DNA of 11,019 nucleotides, taken from JBFLXR01 sp040757065. GTDB lineage: Bacteria > Pseudomonadota > Gammaproteobacteria > Burkholderiales > Gallionellaceae. Shown here piece after piece: positions 1-6,487 of this stretch (positions are counted from its first letter, which is position 1; every line of letters begins with the position of its first letter). The stretch is from the NCBI GenBank assembly GCA_040757065.1, contig JBFLXR010000031.1, positions 1 through 11,019 on the forward strand, written 5' to 3'. The translations under genes and the position numbers were made by a program. The notes beneath the pieces were generated by a model. It was not told where the DNA came from, did no database searches, and saw only the letters and a list, made by a program, of their open reading frames with translations.

Positions 1-19
1 GCTTAAGCGGGCTTTTTTG
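1..19. terminator. Right half of a rho-independent terminator cut by the window edge
   Basis: The window opens with GCTTAAGCGGGCTTTTTT. GCGGGC followed by six T is the typical descending arm and T-tract of an intrinsic terminator. The TTAA loop and the last GC of the ascending arm are visible, and the rest of that arm lies outside the window. On the minus strand the same bases give A-rich flanking sequence 14 bases past the dut stop, so the hairpin could serve dut as well as an unseen plus-strand gene. Only half the structure can be seen. Confidence 0.5.
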
Positions 20-33
20 CGTCCGGGGATAGA

Positions 34-483
34 TTAATGTTTCCCGGTGCTGCCGAAACCGTTGGCGCCGCGATGGCTGAGCGGGAACTCTTCCACGATA
101 TTGAACTGCACTTGAGCGACCGGCACGACTACAAGCTGAGCGATGCGTTCCAGCGGCATCAGGGTGAAGGGGTGGTGGCCGCGGTTCCAGATCGAAATGA
201 AAATCTGACCTTGATAATCTGAGTCGATCAGTCCGACCAGATTGCCCAGCACAATGCCGTGCTTATGTCCCAACCCGGAGCGCGGCAAAATCATGGCGGC
301 GTAGTGCGGGTCGTTCAGGTGAACGGCGACCCCGCTTGGAATCAGTTCGCATTGTCCCGGTTGTACGACGATGCTTTGATCGATGCAGGCGCGCAGATCG
401 ATGCCGGCGGAGCCGGGTGTGGCGTAGGCGGGCGGATGTTCGTGCAGGCGGGGATCGAGAATTTTGACGTCCACTTTCTTCAT
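34..483 (-). CDS. dut: dUTP diphosphatase (dUTPase)
   Basis: Hydrolyses dUTP to dUMP and pyrophosphate, keeping uracil out of DNA and supplying dUMP for thymidylate synthesis; acts in the cytoplasm, normally as a homotrimer. The 149 residues match the usual length of bacterial trimeric dUTPases. The five motifs are visible: TPGSAGIDLRA (22-32); PSGVAVHL (49-56); PRSGLGHKHG (67-76) leading into GLIDSDYQG (84-92), where D87 corresponds to the catalytic Asp; RIAQLVV (113-119); and RGANGFGSTG (138-147). Motif 5 usually reads RG-x-GGFGSTG, and here one Gly is Asn (N141). The ATG overlaps the coaBC stop in ATGA (480-483), so the two genes are very likely co-transcribed and translationally coupled. 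Recognition is secure. Confidence 0.97.
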   Translation of the reverse strand: MKKVDVKILDPRLHEHPPAYATPGSAGIDLRACIDQSIVVQPGQCELIPSGVAVHLNDPHYAAMILPRSGLGHKHGIVLGNLVGLIDSDYQGQIFISIWNRGHHPFTLMPLERIAQLVVVPVAQVQFNIVEEFPLSHRGANGFGSTGKH

Positions 484-1676
484 TGTGCGTTTCCTTTTCG
501 GGTGAGCGTTGCGGCATGCCGTAGCAGAGCGCGCGCCAGCGTGAGCTTGTCCGCGCGCGGTAAATGATGTTCGCCGTTGTCGTCGAACAGAATCAATTCG
601 TTTTCATCGCTGCCGATGGCTGCTTGCGCGAGATTGGCGGCGAGCAGCGGCAGTTTTTTGGCCGCGCGTTTCTGTGCGGCATAAGTATGCAGATTTTCGC
701 TTTCTGCGGCAAAACCGATGCAGAAAGGCGGCTGCGTCAAGCTTGCGACATGGGCCAGAATGTCCGGGTTCGGCACGAGTTCCAGCGTCAGCGTTGCGTC
801 GCTTTTCTTGATTTTTTGTTCGTTGGGGTGGGCAACCCGGTAATCCGCCACTGCGGCGACACCGATGAACCAATCGGCGTCGGTAGTGCGTTGCGTGACG
901 GCGTCGAACATTTCCAGTGCACTCGTAACGCGTACAGTTTTCACTCCAGCTGGATCGGGTAGAGACACCGGCCCGGAAATGAGTGTGACTTGTGCGCCAT
1001 ATTCGGCCGCAGCTTGCGCGATGGCGTAGCCCATTTTTCCAGAGCTGCGGTTGGTGATGCCGCGCACTGCGTCGATCGGTTCGTAGGTAGGGCCGGCTGT
1101 CATCAGAATGCGAAGCCCCGCCAATAGCTTTGGCTGGAATGACGCCAGAACGGCTTGTGCCAGCTCACTGGCTTCCAGCATGCGTCCGAATCCTTCTTCG
1201 CCGCAGGCTTGCAGGCCGGTTGCGGGGCCGAGTATCGCTACGCCATCGGCGCTGAGTCGGGCGAGGTTGCGTTGCGTGGCCGGGTTGGACCACATCTGCC
1301 GGTTCATGGCCGGAGCCACCAGCAACGGACAATCGCGCGCGAGGCAGAGGGTAGAAAGTAGATCGTTTGCAATGCCATTCGCCAGTTTGGCGATGAAGTC
1401 GGCTGTTGCCGGGGCTATGACAATCGCATCGGCCTTGCGGCTGCTGTGGATGTGCGCCATCCCGTTATCTGCATCCTGCCATTGATTGAGCAGTACCGGC
1501 TGGCCGGTCAGCGCTTGCAGCGTGTCCGGGGTGATGAAATGGGTGGCGGCTCCGGTCATCGCGACTTGCACTTCGACGCCTTGCTTGATCAGCAGGCGTG
1601 CTAATTCGGCCGCCTTGTAGGCTGCAATGCCCCCGGTAATGCCGAGAATAATGCGTTTTGCTAAAGTTTGCTCCAT
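480..1676 (-). CDS. coaBC: Bifunctional phosphopantothenoylcysteine decarboxylase / phosphopantothenate--cysteine ligase
   Basis: Carries out two consecutive steps of coenzyme A synthesis: ligation of 4'-phosphopantothenate to cysteine (CoaB half), then FMN-dependent decarboxylation to 4'-phosphopantetheine (CoaC half). From the ATG at 1676 it has 398 residues, typical for CoaBC. The N-terminal flavoprotein domain shows GITGGIAAYK (12-21), the active-site His in MAHIH (H75), APATADFIAKLANG (88-101), PAMN (122-125) and the active-site Cys in ACGEEGFGRM (C158). The C-terminal ligase domain starts near 188, with MTAGPTYEPID, then GITNRSSGKMG (N209) and the KIKK lysines (288-291). The frame stays open upstream to 1877, but that part is antisense to radC and unlike any CoaBC, so the start is placed at MEQTLAKR. 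It diverges from radC across only 34 bp. Confidence 0.97.
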   Translation of the reverse strand: MEQTLAKRIILGITGGIAAYKAAELARLLIKQGVEVQVAMTGAATHFITPDTLQALTGQPVLLNQWQDADNGMAHIHSSRKADAIVIAPATADFIAKLANGIANDLLSTLCLARDCPLLVAPAMNRQMWSNPATQRNLARLSADGVAILGPATGLQACGEEGFGRMLEASELAQAVLASFQPKLLAGLRILMTAGPTYEPIDAVRGITNRSSGKMGYAIAQAAAEYGAQVTLISGPVSLPDPAGVKTVRVTSALEMFDAVTQRTTDADWFIGVAAVADYRVAHPNEQKIKKSDATLTLELVPNPDILAHVASLTQPPFCIGFAAESENLHTYAAQKRAAKKLPLLAANLAQAAIGSDENELILFDDNGEHHLPRADKLTLARALLRHAATLTRKGNAQ

Positions 1677-1710
1677 AATACCGTGTATCTTAACAAGAAA
1701 TGGAACTGGT

Positions 1711-2385
1711 ATGGCGATTACCGACTGGCCGGAAGGCGACCGCCCGCGGGAGAAGTTGCTCGAACGCGGTGCAGAGGCGCTTTCCGATGCGGAGTTACTG
1801 GCGATTTTTCTGCGTACCGGTGTGGTCGGCAAGAGTGCTGTAGATTTGGCGCGCGAATTGCTGGCGCGATTCGGCAATCTGACTAAATTGTTTGCGACCG
1901 GTGAAGCGGAGTTTTGCGCGATTCACGGCATGGGGCAGGCTAAATACGTTCAACTGCAAGCTGTGCTGGAGATGTCGCGTCGTGCCTTAAGTGAAGAGTT
2001 GCGCAACGGCGATGCGCTGAATTCGCCGCGCGCGGTGCGCGATTACCTGCAACTGCGCCTGCGCGGTCGTCATCGCGAAGTTTTTATGGGTTTGTTTTTG
2101 GACGCGCAACATCGGCTGCTGGCGTCAGAGGAGTTGTTTCACGGCACCTTGACGCAAACCAGCGTCTATCCGCGCGAGGTGGTGAAGCGCGCTTTGCACC
2201 ATAATGCGGCCGCTGTCATTTTTGCGCACAATCATCCGGACGGCGCAGCGCACCCCAGTGCGGAAGATCATACGCTGACTGCTGCGCTTAAACAGGCGCT
2301 CGGTTTGGTCGAGGTACGCGTACTCGATCATTTTATCGTGGCGGGCGACGGTTGCGCATCGTTCGCCGAGCGCGGCTGGATTTAG
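1711..2385 (+). CDS. radC: RadC family JAMM/MPN-domain protein
   Basis: 224 residues, the usual RadC length. An N-terminal helical/HhH-like region (about 20-95) includes HGMGQAKYVQLQAVLEMSRR. The C-terminal MPN domain (about 103-224) carries a complete JAMM zinc motif: HNHP (173-176), then S183 and D186, with an upstream acidic pair at E140-E141 in ASEELFHGT. JAMM domains are zinc metalloproteases or isopeptidases in other families; the cellular role of chromosomal RadC is unsettled and the old DNA-repair assignment is doubtful. The ATG at 1711 (MAITDWPEGDRPREKLL) matches the family start; the open frame upstream to 1627 is antisense to coaBC. The TAG stop overlaps the methyltransferase stop on the other strand. 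Confidence 0.95.
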   Translation: MAITDWPEGDRPREKLLERGAEALSDAELLAIFLRTGVVGKSAVDLARELLARFGNLTKLFATGEAEFCAIHGMGQAKYVQLQAVLEMSRRALSEELRNGDALNSPRAVRDYLQLRLRGRHREVFMGLFLDAQHRLLASEELFHGTLTQTSVYPREVVKRALHHNAAAVIFAHNHPDGAAHPSAEDHTLTAALKQALGLVEVRVLDHFIVAGDGCASFAERGWI

Positions 2386-3134
2386 ATATACCCGGCGCGT
2401 ATCGAAAGCGGCCAGACAATCCGGCGTGGAGTGGCCGGGTCGCCCCAGACTGAGAGCAATGCCTCGCCGAGCGGTACAACCGGATCGTAATTATTGGCCT
2501 GCATAAAGCGAGCGGTGGCCGACCAACTGCGAAAGTAGCCCAGCAGGGCGGGGAGTGTCCAGTCGGCCTGCATTCGAAAATTCGGCGTCGTGATTTCGTC
2601 GAACGGAAACGGCAGGCTGCGGTAGCCGGATTCGACATGTAGGCGTTCCGGCGGCCAGTAAGGGCCGACGGTGTCGGCGTAAAAAGTCTGAATCAGGGCG
2701 TGGATGGCAGGGTCTTCAACGGTTTGCAGTCCGTAAGTCCAGACCGCAAGCAGCCCTCCCGGTTTGAGGACGCGCCGGACTTCGGAATAAAACCGCTCCA
2801 GATCGAACCAATGCAAAGCTTGCGCGACGGTAATCAGATCGATGCTTTGCGCGGGCAAGCCCGAGTGCTCGGCTGTGGCCAGCCGGTATTTGATGTTTGG
2901 GTGCGGGACGCCAGTTTGAATTTGTGCGGTACTGGCATCGGTGGCAATAATTTTTCGGTAGTGTTGCGCAAGACCGAGTGCGGCTTGCCCGTTGCCGGTG
3001 GCGCAATCCCATGCCAGATCGTATCCTGGGGTTTGCGCGGCTAGCCATTCGAACAGGGCATCGGGATAGGTTGGGCGATAAGCGGCATACTGAGCGGCGA
3101 GCGGGCTGAAATGGTCGGGAAAGTCGGCGGTCAT
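2382..3134 (-). CDS. Class I SAM-dependent methyltransferase, substrate unknown
   Basis: 250 residues with a Rossmann-type methyltransferase core. Motif I is DCATGNGQAALGLA (43-56), the acidic end of strand 2 is ATDAS (D66), motif IV is the DLITVAQALHWFD region (99-111), and the post-motif RVLKPGGLLAVW is at 121-132. The N-terminal YAAYRPTYPDALFEWLA (16-32) and ALHWFD are typical of the Methyltransf_11 group that includes trans-aconitate- and Crg1-like enzymes, so a small-molecule substrate is likelier than DNA or rRNA. Nothing here identifies that substrate. The gene converges on radC, sharing bases between TAA (2382-2384) and TAG (2383-2385), and diverges from rdgC over 76 bp. The fold assignment is secure and the specific role is not. 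Confidence 0.9.
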   Translation of the reverse strand: MTADFPDHFSPLAAQYAAYRPTYPDALFEWLAAQTPGYDLAWDCATGNGQAALGLAQHYRKIIATDASTAQIQTGVPHPNIKYRLATAEHSGLPAQSIDLITVAQALHWFDLERFYSEVRRVLKPGGLLAVWTYGLQTVEDPAIHALIQTFYADTVGPYWPPERLHVESGYRSLPFPFDEITTPNFRMQADWTLPALLGYFRSWSATARFMQANNYDPVVPLGEALLSVWGDPATPRRIVWPLSIRAGYI

Positions 3135-3177
3135 GGCAAATTGGTCTGCGAAACGTTCGGCGCAGATAAGGTCGAGT

Positions 3178-3186
3178 TGGTATAAT
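3178..3186 (+). promoter_or_regulatory. Extended -10 promoter for rdgC
   Basis: TGGTATAAT gives a perfect TATAAT (3181-3186) preceded by the TGn extension, 24 bp before the rdgC ATG. No good -35 hexamer sits 16-18 bp upstream (the best is TTCGGC-like), as is common for extended -10 promoters. Transcription would start near 3192, leaving a leader of about 20 nt with only a weak AAGAAA ribosome binding site. Confidence 0.6.
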
Positions 3187-3210
3187 TTTCATTTTAAGAA
3201 AATCCCGCCT

Positions 3211-4098
3211 ATGTGGTTCAAGAATCTTCTGGTTTATCGCATCACCCAATGTACCTTTACCCCTGAAACGCTGGAAACTGCGTTGCAGCAGCATACCTTG
3301 CAAGGCTGTTCCAGTATGGAAATGCTGGCGCGCGGATGGGTGTCGCCCAAGGGGGATGGCGAGCCGCTGCTGCATACGCTCGGTCAGCAAATGCTGGTTG
3401 CGCTGGGGGTGGAGAAGAAATTGCTGCCTGCAGGCGTTATCAACCAATTCGCCAAGGCGAAGGCTATAGAAATCGAAGAGCAGCAGGGCTATAAGCCGGG
3501 ACGAAAGCAGCTCAAACAAATCAAAGAGGCGGTAACCGATGAATTGCTGCCGCGCGCATTTGCTTTGCGTCGCAACACCTATGCGTGGATTGATCCGGTA
3601 GATAATTGGTTGGTCGTGGACGCAGCCAATGTCGCCAAAGCGGACGAGTTGATTGAGATGCTCCATAAAGCGATAGACGGGCTGGCACTGTCCTTGGTGG
3701 ACACCAAAATTTCTCCGGCTGCGGCGATGACCGGATGGCTGGCCGGGGACGAGGCACCGGTACGTTTTACCATCGATCAGGACTGCGAGTTGCAAAGTTT
3801 AGGCGACCAGAAAGCGACCGTACGCTATGTGCGTCATAGCTTGGATGCCGGCGAAGTGCGCAAGCATATCGAATCGGGCAAGCAAGTGACCCGCTTGGCG
3901 ATGACCTGGAACGACAAGATTTCGTTCGTGCTGAATGAGAATATGCAAATTAAGCGTCTGGCTCCGCTCGATATGCTGAAAGATCAGGCAGGTGCGGACG
4001 AATCGGACGATGTGTTCGATACCGATTTTGCCATCATGACCGGGGAGTTGCGCCAGTTTCTTAACGATCTGACCGGGGCGCTGGGCAGCCCGGACTAG
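3211..4098 (+). CDS. rdgC: Recombination-associated protein RdgC
   Basis: RdgC is a nucleoid-associated protein that forms a ring-shaped dimer around double-stranded DNA and restrains RecA-mediated recombination. The 295 residues are close to the E. coli length (303). The start MWFKNLLVYRIT is the family signature, and the C-terminal DTDFAIMTGELRQFLNDL closely resembles the E. coli DADFILMTGEL tail. Internal landmarks are GWVSPKGDG (42-50), LLPAGVINQ, ELLPRAFALRRNTYAWID, and HIESGKQVTRLAMTW before the end. The frame is open upstream to 3133, but the ATG at 3211 is the conserved start and lies just after the extended -10 promoter. It appears monocistronic, followed by a 171-bp gap before the pilin genes in which I see no clear terminator. 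Confidence 0.96.
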   Translation: MWFKNLLVYRITQCTFTPETLETALQQHTLQGCSSMEMLARGWVSPKGDGEPLLHTLGQQMLVALGVEKKLLPAGVINQFAKAKAIEIEEQQGYKPGRKQLKQIKEAVTDELLPRAFALRRNTYAWIDPVDNWLVVDAANVAKADELIEMLHKAIDGLALSLVDTKISPAAAMTGWLAGDEAPVRFTIDQDCELQSLGDQKATVRYVRHSLDAGEVRKHIESGKQVTRLAMTWNDKISFVLNENMQIKRLAPLDMLKDQAGADESDDVFDTDFAIMTGELRQFLNDLTGALGSPD

Positions 4099-4269
4099 CC
4101 TTGGAATTGTTTCGCCAAAAATGAATGTTAATTGCGCGATACGGTGATCTTCCCGGCGCGGTTTACAAGGAAACGAAACTGTGTAATCATAAGCCTTGCG
4201 CGGTTTTGCGCGGCGCCAAGTCGGCGACTGTGCAGTTTCTGCGGTTGGGCACTGAGCGAGGTGGTAGGC

Positions 4270-4704
4270 ATGGGCAAAAGCGTAAGCAGCCGGCAAACCG
4301 GCTTTTCCATCATGGAAGCGATGGTGGCTGCGCTTGTGCTGGCGATTGCCGGCTTCGCTTTTGTGGCGAGCCAAGTGTCCGGGATCATGACGCAGAAAGA
4401 ATCGACCTCCAAGCATGCAGCAATGGTTGCAGGGCAGCAGGCCGCAGAATCGTTGATCGCCTTGACCAATAAGGGGCAGACTGCGGTCGCAGCTGCTTTG
4501 GCGGCCTATCCCAGAAGTATTTATTCTCCCGAAACGCGCAAGAATTTGCAGGTCTCCATCGCCCGTGTCGAGGATAGTTCGGGCAGTGCCGTGAATATCG
4601 GCACACTGCCCGTTAACGCGGTGCTGACGGTGGTGCTGAGCGTACCCTATGTCGACGGACGGCAGCAGCAGACGGTTAAACCGGTTTGCACCGTGAGTTA
4701 TTAA
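4270..4704 (+). CDS. pilV: Type IV pilus minor pilin, PilV-like
   Basis: 144 residues. A short basic leader ends in RQTG and is followed by FSIMEAMVAALVLAIAGFAF: prepilin peptidase would cut after G11, leaving N-methylated F12, with the conserved Glu at +5 (E16) and a hydrophobic helix at about 15-33. PilV-type proteins are minor pilins, thought to sit in a tip complex that primes pilus assembly. Being the first gene of a pilV-pilW-fimT-pilX set supports PilV, although minor pilins diverge strongly outside the N-terminus. The frame is open back to 4132, but the ATG at 4270 has a GAGG about 8 bases upstream and gives a normal short leader, so it is preferred. The globular part has a single Cys near the C-terminus (VKPVCTVSY). 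Confidence 0.82.
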   Translation: MGKSVSSRQTGFSIMEAMVAALVLAIAGFAFVASQVSGIMTQKESTSKHAAMVAGQQAAESLIALTNKGQTAVAAALAAYPRSIYSPETRKNLQVSIARVEDSSGSAVNIGTLPVNAVLTVVLSVPYVDGRQQQTVKPVCTVSY

Positions 4705-4707
4705 ACG

Positions 4708-5394
4708 ATGAAACGACCGCTAAAACGACGGACGCGGGGTTTTTCGCTGATGGAGGTGATGGTCGGGTTGTCGATCGGCCTGATTGTGGCATTCGGCGCG
4801 GGCACAATGCTGACCTCGAGTGCCAAGACCATCGGTCAGCAAGACATGCTGGCGTCCGCCGAACAGGATGCGCAAGTGTTGCTCAGAATGCTCTCCGCCA
4901 TCGTCATGCAGTCGGAAGCGGTGGGGCTGACTTATCCGGGCGGGGTAAGCAATCCCAATCCGGCACAGTCGCTGACGCTGGGCGGAGACGGCATTGTTTT
5001 CGTTTCGTTATTGCCCGCCGGTTACAAAATCTGGCCGAACGATAATGCGCCCTATACGCAACGGGCGGTGAAATTGGTGTGGAGTGCGCAAACCGGTGAA
5101 TTGGCGCTGTCCACGGCGACCGACATTGCCGGATTGTCGGCTGCGGCAACTCAGCAATTGGCAATCGTGTCCGGGAAGACGCCGCGCATTGTGAACATCG
5201 ACATCTGGCCTTTGAAAACCGACGGTACACGGCAGACGGCCGCGATCGACATGCCGGACGGCGGCTATGAAATCTGCGTGACGACCCGGGCGGCACAGCC
5301 GGATAGCTCTTACGTGAACCCCGACGATAACGGATTGTTGAATCATTACCGCACGGCAAACGTTTGCGGTGCAGCGTTAGCGAGGAATATCTAG
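4708..5394 (+). CDS. pilW: Type IV pilus minor pilin, PilW-like
   Basis: 228 residues. The leader MKRPLKRRTRG is followed by FSLMEVMVGLSIGLIVAFGAG, so cleavage is expected after G11 with Glu at +5 (E16). The hydrophobic helix runs about 14-36, then AEQDAQVLLRMLSAIVMQSEAVG, typical of the PilW alpha-helical spine. Many PilW proteins are longer (about 250-350 residues), so this one is compact. The C-terminal half (from about 170) includes GGYEICVTTRAAQPDSSYVNPDDNG, with C191 and C223 as a possible disulfide pair. It starts 3 bases after the pilV stop and its TAG stop shares one base with the GTG of the next gene, showing a single operon. The family is clear from the N-terminus and position; naming it PilW rather than another minor pilin is inference. 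Confidence 0.78.
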   Translation: MKRPLKRRTRGFSLMEVMVGLSIGLIVAFGAGTMLTSSAKTIGQQDMLASAEQDAQVLLRMLSAIVMQSEAVGLTYPGGVSNPNPAQSLTLGGDGIVFVSLLPAGYKIWPNDNAPYTQRAVKLVWSAQTGELALSTATDIAGLSAAATQQLAIVSGKTPRIVNIDIWPLKTDGTRQTAAIDMPDGGYEICVTTRAAQPDSSYVNPDDNGLLNHYRTANVCGAALARNI

Positions 5395-5813
5395 TGCGAA
5401 GCCGGGGATTTACGCTACTCGAGCTGATTGTCGCGATGGCGGTAGTGATGGTCGTTGTGAGTCTTTCGGCGACATACTTTTCTTACTCAATGGCGGACAG
5501 CCGTAGCGCGCAAGCCACACAAATCGTTGTGCAGACTTTGCGTGCCGCCCGGTCGCGGGCAATGGAGCTTTCCAGTAATGTAACGGTAACGATCAGCAGT
5601 GCTGCTGTGACTGCGCAAGTGCAGAACGGTGCGGCTTCGACGGTACACACCGAATTGCCGACCGGGGTGGCGATTTCAGGCACGAATACCTTTGTGTTCA
5701 ACCCGACGGGGATTGCGTCGACGGCAGGGGCGGTGAGTATCGCTAGTTCGGCGTCCAATCGCGTGGAATCCCGGGTTGTGACGGTCAGTGCATTGGGGCA
5801 GATTATCCGATGA
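5394..5813 (+). CDS. fimT: Minor pseudopilin, GspH/FimT-like
   Basis: 139 residues from a GTG start. The very short leader VRSRG precedes FTLLELIVAMAVVMVVVSLSATYF, with cleavage expected after G5 and Glu at +5 (E10). The C-terminal half has the GspH/FimT layout: a beta-rich globular domain containing FVFNPTGIASTAG and ending RVVTVSALGQIIR, close to the family's usual terminal strand. The GTG at 5394 is chosen because GAGG lies 8 bases upstream (5382-5385) and it sits directly on the pilW stop (TAGTG); a TTG at 5364 would add ten residues inside pilW and break the leader pattern. Its stop overlaps the next ATG (ATGA, 5810-5813). FimT has been linked to DNA binding and uptake in some competent bacteria; that role is not shown here. 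Confidence 0.82.
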   Translation: MRSRGFTLLELIVAMAVVMVVVSLSATYFSYSMADSRSAQATQIVVQTLRAARSRAMELSSNVTVTISSAAVTAQVQNGAASTVHTELPTGVAISGTNTFVFNPTGIASTAGAVSIASSASNRVESRVVTVSALGQIIR

Positions 5814-6466
5814 AGAATCAGCGGGGCTTTTCTTTGATGGTAGCGATGGTTATGATCGTGCTGGTGTCCGGCATGACCATCGCATATATGCAGCGTTCTT
5901 CGCTGGGTGCGCGTGCGACTGCCAGCCTGCGCGATGCCGACTTGGCGCAATCTCTGGGCGAGGCGGCATTGGGGCGCGTAATCGGAAGGTTCGCTTCGCC
6001 GAATGCGACGCTTGCCGATCTGGATAACAACGGCGCGGCGGACCGCGACGATGCGGCTGCAGTCGATTACACGCTTGGCAGTTATCCGCTGAACTACGCA
6101 TTTTACGTGCAATCGGCGGGAGCGGTGCCGATCGTGCAACGTGTGGCGACCGGGGAGGGTAGCGGTACGGCGGCAAAGACGCTGACGTCTAAAGTGCTTG
6201 CGAACTCGGTTACGACGATGCGCGTATCGGACTTGTTCATCTCTACGCAGGTTCGCCCGTTTTTGTTTGTACAAAATAGCGGCGGCGGTATTTCTGCCAG
6301 CTCCAATACTTGGAGCAGCGAGTCATCGAATCGCAAGGCGGCGGTTTGGCTGGAAATGGAAATCAACCCGTCGAATGCGGCGGCAGTGGATGTTTATTGC
6401 GCGGTTGCGGCTCAGTACGATCGGGCGCGCAGCTATTTAAGGCAGTATGTCGGGACATATCAATAA
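5810..6466 (+). CDS. pilX: Type IV pilus minor pilin, PilX-like, with an EF-hand-like loop
   Basis: 218 residues. The leader MKNQRG is followed by FSLMVAMVMIVLVSGMTIAYM. The +5 residue is Val rather than Glu, as in PilX/GspK-type pilins that cap the tip and need not pair with a preceding subunit. The helix continues into LRDADLAQSLGEAALGRVIG, a usual PilX spine pattern. At residues 70-81 DLDNNGAADRDD fits the EF-hand loop spacing (acidic or Asn at 1, 3, 5; Gly 6; acidic at 9 and 12), suggesting Ca2+ binding. The late part is Ser/Gly-rich (SGGGISASSNTWSSESSN) and ends AAQYDRARSYLRQYVGTYQ. Translation is probably coupled to fimT through the ATGA overlap. The pilin class is clear; the PilX name rests on position and the missing Glu. 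Confidence 0.78.
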   Translation: MKNQRGFSLMVAMVMIVLVSGMTIAYMQRSSLGARATASLRDADLAQSLGEAALGRVIGRFASPNATLADLDNNGAADRDDAAAVDYTLGSYPLNYAFYVQSAGAVPIVQRVATGEGSGTAAKTLTSKVLANSVTTMRVSDLFISTQVRPFLFVQNSGGGISASSNTWSSESSNRKAAVWLEMEINPSNAAAVDVYCAVAAQYDRARSYLRQYVGTYQ

Positions 6467-6487
6467 CTTTGATTCGGAGGATACGTG

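Noticed and set aside
1676..1877. N-terminal extension of coaBC by 67 residues
   Set aside because: The extension is antisense to radC, low in complexity and absent from known CoaBC; MEQTLAKR at 1676 is the family start.
3133..3210. N-terminal extension of rdgC
   Set aside because: The extended -10 promoter lies inside it, and MWFKN is the conserved RdgC start.
4099..4269. Sigma54 (-24/-12) promoter before pilV, as for some major pilins
   Set aside because: The nearest GG/GC pair (in TTGGAATTGTTTCGC) has 9 rather than 10 bases between the dinucleotides and lacks the consensus; no convincing sigma70 promoter was found either.
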